Assembly (NCBI GenBank): GCA_002424625.1
Contig: DIKR01000032.1
Span: 6,518 to 20,381, forward strand
Length of the DNA stretch: 13,864 nt
Direction of reading: 5' to 3'
DNA from: Desulfuromonadaceae bacterium UBA5613
Lineage (GTDB): Bacteria > Desulfobacterota > Desulfuromonadia > Desulfuromonadales > UBA2197
Shown: one piece after another, positions 1 to 6,876 of the stretch
Position numbering within the stretch: the stretch's first letter is position 1
Layout of the letters: the number at the start of each line of letters is the position of its first letter
The notes under the pieces: model-generated
The model's database searches: none
The model's input: the letters and a program-made list of their open reading frames with translations, nothing else
What the model was told of the DNA's origin: nothing
Program-made: the position numbers and the translations under genes

Positions 1-1814
1 TGCCGCGCGGCGCGCAACAGTTGGCGGTTATCACCCTCCTCCGCCAGAAAGGCCCCCTTTCTGCCACAGACCTGCGCAAAGAAATGGCCGTCGGCAGCGA
101 TGTGCTGCGCCGCCTGCTTGATCATGGCTGGCTGGAGGAAGAACGCCAGGTGCGGCGCCGCGACCCCTTTCTCGATATCCCCGCGCCCGTCGATAGTGCT
201 CCAATCCTGAATGCTGAACAGGTGCAGGCCCGCCTTGCCCTCCACTCCGCCCTGCACAGCAGCGCCTTTTCCCCCTTTTTGCTGCACGGCGTGACCGGCA
301 GCGGCAAGACCGAAGTCTACCTCCATGCCATCGCCGACGCCCTCGCTCTCGGCAAGCAGGCGCTGATCCTCGTCCCGGAGATCGCCCTGACGCCGCAGCT
401 CACCGCCCGCTTCCGCGCCCGTTTCGGAGCATCGACTGCCATTGCCGTCCTTCATTCCGGCCTCTCGGACGGTGAACGCTTCGACGCCTGGCGGATGATC
501 AGTCGCGGCGAAGCGCAGATCGTTATCGGCGCCCGCTCGGCAATCTTTGCGCCCCTCTCCTGCCCAGGCGTCATTGTTGTCGATGAGGAACACGACTCCA
601 GCTACAAACAGGGGGAAGGTTTTCGCTATAACGCCCGCGATCTCGCCCTGTTACGCGGCCAGATGGACCAAGCGACGGTGATCCTCGGCAGCGCCACCCC
701 GGCGGTGACGACCTTTCACCGCGCCCAAAGTGGTCTTTGCGGTTATCTCCCCCTCACCGGCCGCGCTATCGGCCAGCCGATGCCGACCGTCGAGATCGTC
801 GATCTCCGCCAGCAACCGAAAGGGACATCGATCATCGCCGCACCACTGCAGGACGCGATCGGCTTTGAGCTGGCAGCAGGGGGGCAGATCCTCCTCCTGC
901 TCAATCGCCGCGGCTTTGCGCCGGCGATCCTGTGCCGTGATTGCGGCACCGGCTTTCACTGCCCGAACTGTGACATCGCCCTCACCTTTCATTCCCGCAG
1001 CCGCCGACTCCTTTGCCACTATTGCGACTACAGCATTATCGTCCCCTCCCTCTGCCCGACCTGCAACAGCCTCAACCTCGAAGCGGTCGGCGCCGGCACC
1101 GAACGTCTTGAAGAGGAGCTCCGAGCCGCCTTTCCGGAAGCGCGCATCGGCCGGATGGATCGCGACACCACCGGCGGCAAGGGGGCGCATCGCCAGATCG
1201 TCGACGCCATGCTGGCGCGCCAGACCGACATCCTTGTCGGCACGCAGATGATCGCCAAGGGGCATGACTTCCCCGGCGTCACCCTGGTCGGCGTCATTAA
1301 CGCCGATCTCGCCCTCAACCTCCCCGACTTCCGGGCCGCGGAACGCGCCTTCACCCTCCTTTCGCAGGTAGCCGGACGGGCCGGACGCGGCGATCAACCC
1401 GGCCGGGTGCTGATTCAAACCTACGCACCGGAACATTATGCCGTCACCTGTGCTCTGCAGCACGACTACCAAACCTTCTACGCGCAGGAGATCACCTTCC
1501 GCCAGGAACTCGGTTACCCCCCCTTCGGGTACTTGATCAATCTGGTAATGAGTGGCAACGACGGCGCCCTCGTTGCTGACGGTGCGGAAAAGCTCGCTGC
1601 CGCCCTGCGGGGAAGCGAGCGCAACCTCGAAGTGCTCGGTCCCGCCCCCTGCCCCCTTGCCCGCCTGCGCGGCAAGCATCGTTTTCAACTCTTGCTCAAG
1701 AGCCAGGAGCGGGCCCCCCTCCGCCGCCTCCTCGGGCAGATCGACCTCCTCCGCCGCAAAGTCGCCGCGGGACTTACCCTGAGCGTAGATATCGACCCTC
1801 TGGATATGCTCTAA
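1..1814 (+). CDS. priA: Primosomal protein N' (PriA replication restart helicase), 5'-truncated
   Basis: PriA is the 3'-to-5' superfamily 2 DNA helicase that reloads the replisome at stalled forks. The reading frame is open to the left edge (first full codon at base 3), so the gene starts outside the window. About 600 codons remain of a protein usually near 730 residues; the missing part is the N-terminal DNA-binding domain. Visible motifs, in order: a winged-helix-like stretch (bases about 30-170), Walker A GVTGSGKTE (288-314), the DEEH Walker B box (582-593), and a zinc-binding insert with eight cysteines in four CxxC pairs (933-1064) that is diagnostic of PriA. Then come helicase motif V (TQMIAKGHDF, near 1240-1270) and motif VI (QVAGRAGRG, near 1365-1391). 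The TTG at base 21 is an internal codon, not the start. The stop is TAA at 1812-1814. Identification is secure. Confidence 0.96.
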   Translation, partial: PRGAQQLAVITLLRQKGPLSATDLRKEMAVGSDVLRRLLDHGWLEEERQVRRRDPFLDIPAPVDSAPILNAEQVQARLALHSALHSSAFSPFLLHGVTGSGKTEVYLHAIADALALGKQALILVPEIALTPQLTARFRARFGASTAIAVLHSGLSDGERFDAWRMISRGEAQIVIGARSAIFAPLSCPGVIVVDEEHDSSYKQGEGFRYNARDLALLRGQMDQATVILGSATPAVTTFHRAQSGLCGYLPLTGRAIGQPMPTVEIVDLRQQPKGTSIIAAPLQDAIGFELAAGGQILLLLNRRGFAPAILCRDCGTGFHCPNCDIALTFHSRSRRLLCHYCDYSIIVPSLCPTCNSLNLEAVGAGTERLEEELRAAFPEARIGRMDRDTTGGKGAHRQIVDAMLARQTDILVGTQMIAKGHDFPGVTLVGVINADLALNLPDFRAAERAFTLLSQVAGRAGRGDQPGRVLIQTYAPEHYAVTCALQHDYQTFYAQEITFRQELGYPPFGYLINLVMSGNDGALVADGAEKLAAALRGSERNLEVLGPAPCPLARLRGKHRFQLLLKSQERAPLRRLLGQIDLLRRKVAAGLTLSVDIDPLDML

Positions 1815-1849
1815 AGCACTCAAGGCCGAACTCATTTGAGCTTTTTTTT
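1813..1849 (+). terminator. Possible weak intrinsic terminator after priA
   Basis: Directly after the priA stop, AAAGC..TCAA can pair with TTGAGCTTT, with a two-base bulge and a loop of about 11 bases, and a run of eight T follows. The stem is short and imperfect, so termination efficiency is uncertain. No other terminator candidate was seen before gdhA. Confidence 0.35.
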
Positions 1850-1963
1850 ACACAGACCCACCTCCCCCGCCCGCCATATTGCCAGCAAAACAATCACAAG
1901 AAAATTATTTGACTAAATAATCACCAGATAATCAGGCAGTTTAAAATAATTTTTGCACTAAAT

Positions 1964-1991
1964 TTGACTTCAGGCACGCATATTGTATTTT
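1964..1991 (+). promoter_or_regulatory. Candidate sigma70-type promoter for gdhA
   Basis: TTGACT at 1964-1969 (5 of 6 to consensus) and TATTTT at 1986-1991 (4 of 6) are separated by 16 bases in a conspicuously AT-rich stretch (about 1880-2000) just before gdhA. It would give a leader of about 70 bases. It overlaps a sigma54-like element listed separately, and both cannot be occupied at once. It is a pattern match only. Confidence 0.4.
1972..1986 (+). promoter_or_regulatory. Candidate sigma54 (RpoN) -24/-12 promoter for gdhA
   Basis: The bases AGGCACGCATATTGT align without gaps to the RpoN consensus TGGCACG-N4-TTGC. GGCACG (1973-1978) and TTG (1983-1985) match at the correct spacing. The mismatches are the first T and the final C of the -12 GC dinucleotide. 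An RpoN promoter would suit a nitrogen-assimilation gene, but the imperfect -12 dinucleotide is a real weakness. No enhancer-binding site was identified upstream. Confidence 0.4.
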
Positions 1992-2069
1992 ATTTGGGCT
2001 CATCTTGACCTTCTGCCTATTTTACAGGCTTAAGGGCTTAATCCTCCGCTCAAAAAAAAGGAGCCCCGC

Positions 2070-3413
2070 ATGCATCTCGACAGCAGACTTGAAACTATCT
2101 ACCAGGAAGTTATTAACCGTAATCCCGGCGAGAGCGAATTTCATCAGGCAGTTCGCGAAGTTCTCGACTCTCTGGGACCAGTCGTGGTCAAACATCCGGA
2201 GTACCTCGAAAGCAAACTCATTAATCGCCTTTGTGAGCCGGAACGCCAGATCATCTTTCGGGTTCCCTGGACGGATGACAAAGGGAATATTCAGATCAAT
2301 CGCGGCTTCCGCGTCGAGTTCAACAGCGCCCTCGGCCCTTACAAAGGCGGCCTGCGCTTCCACCCCTCGGTCTATCTCGGCATCATCAAGTTCCTCGGCT
2401 TCGAACAGATCTTCAAAAACTCTTTGACCGGCATGCCGATCGGCGGCGGCAAGGGCGGCTCGGACTTCGATCCTAAGGGCAAGTCGGACGCTGAAGTGAT
2501 GCGCTTCTGCCAAAGCTTCATGACTGAACTGTACCGTCACATCGGCGAGCACACCGACGTCCCGGCTGGCGACATCGGCGTTGGCGGCCGCGAGATCGGT
2601 TACATGTTCGGCCAGTACAAGCGCATCACCAACCGCTGGGAAGCCGGCGTCCTCACCGGCAAAGGTCTCAAGTGGGGCGGCTCCCTCGCCCGCACCGAGG
2701 CGACCGGCTACGGTGCCACCTTCTTCATCAATGAAGCCCTCAAAGTGCGTAAAGACTCCTTCGGCGGCAAGACCTGTCTGGTCTCCGGTTCCGGCAACGT
2801 CGCCATCTACACCATCGAGAAGATCCATCAGCTCGGCGGCAAATGTATCGCCTGCTCCGACTCCAACGGCGTCATCGTTCATGAAAAAGGCCTCGACGTC
2901 AACCTGATCAAACAGCTCAAAGAAGTCGAGCGTCGCCGCATCGAGGACTATCTGACCTACCACAAAGATGCCAAGTACATCAAAAACGGCAACATCTGGG
3001 ATATCCCCTGCCAGGTCGCCATGCCTTCAGCCACCCAGAACGAAATCAACGGCAAGGATGCTCTCACCCTGGTCAAGAATGGCTGTATTGCCGTTGGCGA
3101 AGGGGCGAACATGCCGACAACTCCGGAAGGGGTCAAAGTCTTCCTCGACGCCAAGATCGCTTACGGTCCCGGCAAAGCAGCCAACGCCGGTGGCGTCGCC
3201 ACCTCGGCCCTGGAAATGCAGCAGAATGCCCAGCGCGATTCCTGGTCCTTCGAAGAGACCGAAGCCAAGCTGGAAAAGATCATGGTCAACATTCACAAAC
3301 TTTGCTATCGCACCTCGGAAGAGTACGGCGCCCCTGGCGACTACGTCCTCGGCGCCAACATCGCCGGCTTCATCAAAGTCGCCGACGCTATGGTTGCGCA
3401 CGGCGTGATCTAA
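2070..3413 (+). CDS. gdhA: NADP-type glutamate dehydrogenase
   Basis: GdhA catalyses reductive amination of 2-oxoglutarate with ammonium to give glutamate, the low-affinity ammonium assimilation route; the family forms cytoplasmic homohexamers. The 447-residue length equals that of E. coli GdhA. Substrate-binding and catalytic motifs are intact: PYKGGLRFHPSV (residues 90-101, K92), GGGKGGSDFDPKGKS (125-139, catalytic K128) and PAGDIGVGGREIGY (165-178, D168). The nucleotide-binding domain shows the Rossmann loop VSGSGNVA (238-245). SDSNG (263-267), at the end of the second strand, resembles NADP-dependent bacterial enzymes, so NADPH specificity is inferred. The ATG is preceded by AAGGAG (2058-2063) with six bases between, which fixes the start. 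It is monocistronic: own leader upstream and a very strong terminator downstream. Confidence 0.96.
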   Translation: MHLDSRLETIYQEVINRNPGESEFHQAVREVLDSLGPVVVKHPEYLESKLINRLCEPERQIIFRVPWTDDKGNIQINRGFRVEFNSALGPYKGGLRFHPSVYLGIIKFLGFEQIFKNSLTGMPIGGGKGGSDFDPKGKSDAEVMRFCQSFMTELYRHIGEHTDVPAGDIGVGGREIGYMFGQYKRITNRWEAGVLTGKGLKWGGSLARTEATGYGATFFINEALKVRKDSFGGKTCLVSGSGNVAIYTIEKIHQLGGKCIACSDSNGVIVHEKGLDVNLIKQLKEVERRRIEDYLTYHKDAKYIKNGNIWDIPCQVAMPSATQNEINGKDALTLVKNGCIAVGEGANMPTTPEGVKVFLDAKIAYGPGKAANAGGVATSALEMQQNAQRDSWSFEETEAKLEKIMVNIHKLCYRTSEEYGAPGDYVLGANIAGFIKVADAMVAHGVI

Positions 3414-3429
3414 TTCACAACGCTACACA

Positions 3430-3477
3430 CACCACAAAAAAGCCCCCGGCTATTCAGTCGGGGGCTTTTTTGTGGTG
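3430..3477. terminator. Strong bidirectional intrinsic terminator between convergent genes
   Basis: A perfect 19-bp inverted repeat (arms 3430-3448 and 3459-3477, 10-base loop) has a GC core AGCCCCCG/CGGGGGCT flanked by six A on the left and six T on the right. Each strand therefore has a GC hairpin followed by a U tract. It sits 16 bases past the gdhA stop and 23 bases past the end of the opposing radical SAM gene, so it can end both transcripts. Confidence 0.95.
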
Positions 3478-3500
3478 AAAATCAGGGCATTGCCGTAGAG

Positions 3501-4460
3501 CTAAGGCAGCAAAGCACCGGTACAACTCGAGCCTTCGCCGGCAGTGCAGCAATAACAATGCTCGGAAAGGTAAATTTTCTTGCCGCTGATGCTGCTGTTA
3601 TCCAGTTCTGAAAGATAGATCTCCGAGCCGTCAGCGGCGGTGATGGCCATGCCCAGAGCCTGATTGAAATCACAATTATAGAGTTTTCCTTGCCAATCGA
3701 CACTGATCAAGCTGCGGCACATGATATTTTCCGCAGCGTCAGGATTGAAACGACCGGCGAGCAGTTGCAGATATTTCGTATAAGTGTCGGTGGCTTCGAG
3801 ATGTTCACGAAAACGGCCGATCGGCGCGTTGGTGATCGTGAAAAGGTGGTTGAAGGTGATTCCGTGCCGGACCCGCAGCTCATCCTTGTAGGCTGCTTCC
3901 AGGTCGTGCTGCCGGCCGGGGATAAATTCTCCCCCGGGATTGTAGACGAGATTCAGCTCCAGGTCACAACCGTAGCCGAGGGCGTTCAGTTGCTTCAAGA
4001 CCTGAATACTCTTCTGATAAACCCCCTGACCCCGCTGCCCGTCGACGTTCTCTTCGAGATAGCAGGGGAGAGAGCCGATGATCGTCAGTTCATGCTGACG
4101 ACAATACTCCGGCAACCACTCCCATTCCGGCTCAGCCATTACCGCCAGATTGCTACGCAGCAGCCGGTGCGGTGCCAGACCTTCTGTCCTTTCAATGAGA
4201 TAGCGGAAGTTCGGATTCATCTCCGGACAGCCGCCGGTGATATCAAGGGTGAGTTGGGGGTGTCGGGAAAGGAAAGTCGCAATCTGCTCGATGACTTCGA
4301 TCCCCATGACTTCGGTCCCACGACGGGAGGCATTCACATGGCAGTGATGACAGTGCAGATTGCAGAGGTTGCCGAGGTTGACCTGAAGGGTCTGCAAGCT
4401 GGTGAAAGTTTCAAATTCCGGATTGACTGCAGATAAACGATCTTTAAATAAAGGGATCAT
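3501..4460 (-). CDS. ArsS-family radical SAM protein (radical SAM plus DUF3641)
   Basis: The N-terminal domain carries the 4Fe-4S/SAM motif CNLHCHHC (C33, C37, C40) and the family signature DITGGCPEMNP (residues 73-83). The C-terminal domain has the cysteine-rich DUF3641 pattern: C248, C263, then CYCC (C302, C304, C305) and GEGSSCTGAL (C313). This organisation is that of ArsS, credited with a step in arsenosugar biosynthesis; some members are selenoproteins. No arsM methyltransferase lies nearby, so an arsenic role is unproven. The ATG at 4460 was chosen because the protein then starts like its relatives. Its nearest Shine-Dalgarno (GGAG, 4475-4478) is rather far at 14 bases. An upstream TTG at 4496, two bases after the preceding stop, would give 331 residues but has no clear ribosome site. 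Last gene of a three-gene operon; stop TAG. Confidence 0.85.
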   Translation of the reverse strand: MIPLFKDRLSAVNPEFETFTSLQTLQVNLGNLCNLHCHHCHVNASRRGTEVMGIEVIEQIATFLSRHPQLTLDITGGCPEMNPNFRYLIERTEGLAPHRLLRSNLAVMAEPEWEWLPEYCRQHELTIIGSLPCYLEENVDGQRGQGVYQKSIQVLKQLNALGYGCDLELNLVYNPGGEFIPGRQHDLEAAYKDELRVRHGITFNHLFTITNAPIGRFREHLEATDTYTKYLQLLAGRFNPDAAENIMCRSLISVDWQGKLYNCDFNQALGMAITAADGSEIYLSELDNSSISGKKIYLSEHCYCCTAGEGSSCTGALLP

Positions 4461-4498
4461 GTCTTTAACTTTCTCTCCTTTTTTCTTGCTTGTCAATC

Positions 4499-5170
4499 TC
4501 AGTTACGTTTGAACTTGTTATACAACACCGGGATCAAGGCAAAGAGTCCCAGCAGCGCAAAGGAACCGAGGACCCGGGGGGAGGCAATCCCGGACAGGGA
4601 GTCGATGGTCGCCAGGCTCGCGCCGGCATTGACGTAGACAAAGCCGGCGGGGATGATGCCGATCATGGTGGCGAGGAAAAAAGTACGCAGCGGCAGATGG
4701 GTCAGGCCGGCGGCGAGGTTGATCAGAAAAAAAGGGAAGACCGGCACCAGCCGCAAAAAGAGGAGGTAGCTGAATCCCCGGCTTTCGAGTTCACGATTCA
4801 TCCCCTCCAGTTTATTGCCAAATTTGTTGAGGACCGCGTCACGCAGCAGATAGCGGGTGATGAGAAACGCAAGAGTGGCGCCGATGGTGGCGGCAATGTT
4901 GGCGTAGACCGTCCCCATGATCGAACCGAAGATCGCCCCGGCCGTCAGGGAGAGGATGGCGGCTCCTGGCAGGGAGAGGGCCGTTGTGAGAATATAGATC
5001 GTCATGAAACTGGCGACCATGACCAGCTGGTGGGCGGCATAGTAATCAAGCAGCGCCTGCCGATTCGCCTTGAGGACCGCCAGGGTCAGAAAACGCTGTA
5101 AGTCGAAGGAAAAGAAGAGGGCGACAGCAAAAAAGGCAAAAAGAGCCAGGGCAATCTTTTTAATATTCAT
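4499..5170 (-). CDS. TVP38/TMEM64 (VTT, SNARE-associated/DedA-related) membrane protein
   Basis: A 223-residue polytopic inner-membrane protein. Hydrophobic segments lie at about residues 4-22, 48-82 (a pair), 86-108, 133-156, 163-184 and 199-217. The signature RLVPVFPFFLINLAAG (140-155) with its R-x2-P-x2-PF core and N151 is typical of VTT proteins. Relatives act in membrane lipid handling or small-solute transport, but the function of this subfamily is unknown. The ATG at 5170 was chosen over an upstream in-frame ATG at 5197: it has AGAAGG five bases before it and starts two bases after the preceding gene's stop, whereas the upstream start would overlap that gene. Translational coupling within the operon is likely. 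Fusions of VTT domains to disulfide reductases are known to me from other genomes, which supports a partnership with the gene upstream. Confidence 0.88.
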   Translation of the reverse strand: MNIKKIALALFAFFAVALFFSFDLQRFLTLAVLKANRQALLDYYAAHQLVMVASFMTIYILTTALSLPGAAILSLTAGAIFGSIMGTVYANIAATIGATLAFLITRYLLRDAVLNKFGNKLEGMNRELESRGFSYLLFLRLVPVFPFFLINLAAGLTHLPLRTFFLATMIGIIPAGFVYVNAGASLATIDSLSGIASPRVLGSFALLGLFALIPVLYNKFKRN

Positions 5171-5172
5171 GT

Positions 5173-6696
5173 TTACCTTCTCTGCCACTTGAGCCATCTC
5201 GAAAACAAGTTCTTCACGAAAGGGGTCAGCCGCGTCCGGTTGTGGGCGTCGGCGAGGCGTTTGATCACCTCGGCCTGAGTCGGGTAAGGGTGGATGGTAT
5301 TGCCGATGGCGGCAAGACCGAGGCCACTGGTGATGGCCAGAGAAAATTCGTTGATCATCTCTCCGGCGTGGCGGGCGACAATGGTGGCGCCAAGGATCTT
5401 GTCCGTCCCTTTGCGCAGATGGACGCGGGCAAAGCCTTCTATTTCGCCATCAAGGACGGCGCGGTCGATATCGGCAAGCGGAACGGTCAGGGTGGTCACT
5501 TCCATCCCTTTGTCCCTGACATCCTTTTCATACATCCCGACATGAGCGATCTCCGGGTCGGTGTAGGTGCACCAGGGGATGGTCAGCGCCGAAGTCTTCT
5601 GCCGTCCCATGAAGAGGGCATTGGCAATGAGGATGCGGGCCAGAGCATCGGCGGTATGGGTGAATTTGTAGGGCGAACAGATATCGCCGGCGGCATAGAC
5701 ATCAGGGTTCGAGGTTTGCAAAGTGTCACTGACCTTGACTCCGGCCTGATCGTAAAGAATTCCGCCCTGTTCCAGTTCGAGCCCTTCAAGGTTCGGAGCC
5801 CGGCCGACACCAACAAGAATCTCGTCCACCGCCACCACAATTATGACGCCGTTGCGTTCCATGCGCAGGATCTTCTCACTCCCGCGCTTTTCCACGCCGA
5901 GGATCTTGACCCCGAGCTGAAGATCGATCCCCTCACGGACCAAGGCGGCATGAAGGATCCCGGCGGCATCACGGTCTTCACGCCCGAGGATATGAGGCCC
6001 GAGCTCGATCAGGGTGACTTGACTGCCGAAGCGGGCAAAGGATTGCGCCAGTTCGCAACCGATCGGGCCGGCGCCGATCACCGCCAGACGAGGTGGCAAC
6101 TCGGTCAGAGAGAAGACCGTTTCGTTGCTGAGATAGCCGGTCTCAGCCAGGCCAGGGATGGGCGGAGCGGCAGCCCTGGCCCCGGTGCAGATGGCGGCTT
6201 TTTTAAAAAAGAGTTTTTGTCCGGCGACCTCGACGCAATCCCGGCTGACGAAACTCCCCTGGCCGAGAAAGACATCCACCCCGAGTTCATCACGAAAGCG
6301 TTTGGCGGAATCGTGATAGCTGACCTCGGCGCGCAGACGACGCATCCGCTCCATCGCTGTGGCGAAGTCGAACTGGAGCCCGGCGCCGCCGAGCACGCCG
6401 AAGTCAGCGCCGTTCCTGGCGTCAAAGAACGCCCGCGACGCGCGGATCAACCCTTTAGAGGGGACGCAGCCGACATTGAGACAGTCACCCCCGAGCAGGT
6501 GGCGCTCGATGAGGGCAACTTTCGCCCCTAATCCGGCCGCGCCGGCAGCACAGATCAATCCGGCAGTGCCGCCGCCGATAACGACCAGATTGTAACGTCC
6601 GGACGGGGTCGGATTGACCCACTCCGGGGGGTGAACATTGGCGACCAGGGTTTGATTATGAGCATCTCGGGGGAATATTTCTATGTTTGCGGACAT
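5173..6696 (-). CDS. Mercuric-reductase-like FAD/NAD(P) disulfide oxidoreductase
   Basis: A class I pyridine nucleotide-disulfide oxidoreductase of 507 residues. It shows the FAD-binding GGGTAG (41-46), the redox-active disulfide CLNVGCVPSK (C72, C77), the second dinucleotide fold IGAGPIG (207-213) with an acidic E231 after it (suggesting NADH, inferred), and YAAGD (334-338). At the C-terminal active site the usual His-Glu pair of dihydrolipoamide dehydrogenase appears as HPYPTQAE: Y471 replaces the base, while E476 is kept. Mercuric reductases also have Tyr there. The C-terminal vicinal Cys pair and N-terminal metal-binding domain of true MerA are absent, so Hg(II) reduction is doubtful. An N-terminal extension of about 35 residues precedes the flavin domain. 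The ATG at 6696 has GGAG eight bases upstream; the GTG nine bases earlier has none. It is the first gene of the operon. Confidence 0.9.
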   Translation of the reverse strand: MSANIEIFPRDAHNQTLVANVHPPEWVNPTPSGRYNLVVIGGGTAGLICAAGAAGLGAKVALIERHLLGGDCLNVGCVPSKGLIRASRAFFDARNGADFGVLGGAGLQFDFATAMERMRRLRAEVSYHDSAKRFRDELGVDVFLGQGSFVSRDCVEVAGQKLFFKKAAICTGARAAAPPIPGLAETGYLSNETVFSLTELPPRLAVIGAGPIGCELAQSFARFGSQVTLIELGPHILGREDRDAAGILHAALVREGIDLQLGVKILGVEKRGSEKILRMERNGVIIVVAVDEILVGVGRAPNLEGLELEQGGILYDQAGVKVSDTLQTSNPDVYAAGDICSPYKFTHTADALARILIANALFMGRQKTSALTIPWCTYTDPEIAHVGMYEKDVRDKGMEVTTLTVPLADIDRAVLDGEIEGFARVHLRKGTDKILGATIVARHAGEMINEFSLAITSGLGLAAIGNTIHPYPTQAEVIKRLADAHNRTRLTPFVKNLFSRWLKWQRR

Positions 6697-6726
6697 AGCA
6701 GCCACTCCACTTAAATTAGACGCTAT

Positions 6727-6770
6727 ATTATCCTACGTCATGTCCGTGATGTGATGATATTTCAACATAT
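6727..6770 (-). promoter_or_regulatory. Candidate promoter and operator-like dyad for the three-gene operon
   Basis: On the minus strand ATCACA (6755-6750, 4 of 6) and GATAAT (6732-6727, 5 of 6) are 17 bases apart, giving a leader of about 24 bases to the ATG at 6696. Immediately upstream of the -35 lies an imperfect dyad, ATAT-N6-ATAT (6757-6770). This loosely resembles operators of ArsR/SmtB-type repressors. No regulator gene lies in the window, so the dyad assignment is weak. Confidence 0.4.
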
Positions 6771-6839
6771 GCAGACGATATTTTTTCATGATGAATGTCT
6801 AGGGCAAATTTGACCGGAATCGTTGCGAGCACCCTCCTG

Positions 6840-6869
6840 TTGCCTCCATTCCGCACTGCGTGCTATCTT
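6840..6869 (+). promoter_or_regulatory. Candidate promoter placing transcription start at the U32 start codon
   Basis: TTGCCT (6840-6845) and an extended -10, TGC followed by TATCTT (6864-6869), are separated by 18 bases. The start of transcription would fall about 6-8 bases after the -10, at or next to the ATG at 6877. No Shine-Dalgarno sequence is visible between the -10 and the ATG, which fits a leaderless mRNA. Confidence 0.4.
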
Positions 6870-6876
6870 CCCGCCC

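Noticed and set aside
651..1835. 394-codon open frame on the minus strand across priA
   Set aside because: It is antisense to well-conserved helicase motifs; the composition (Gly/Ala/Asp/Val-rich, no motif) is a GC-rich codon-position shadow, with no ribosome site worth noting.
2041..2063. CTCC/GGAG pairing that could mask the gdhA ribosome site
   Set aside because: Only four base pairs with a 12-base loop; too weak to claim translational control.
4461..4496. TTG start for the ArsS-like gene two bases after the upstream stop
   Set aside because: It adds a lysine-rich, non-conserved N-terminus and has no clear ribosome site; kept only as an alternative to the ATG at 4460.
5173..6696. True mercuric reductase (merA) of a mercury-resistance operon
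   Set aside because: No C-terminal vicinal Cys pair, no N-terminal heavy-metal-binding domain, and no merR, merT or merP nearby.
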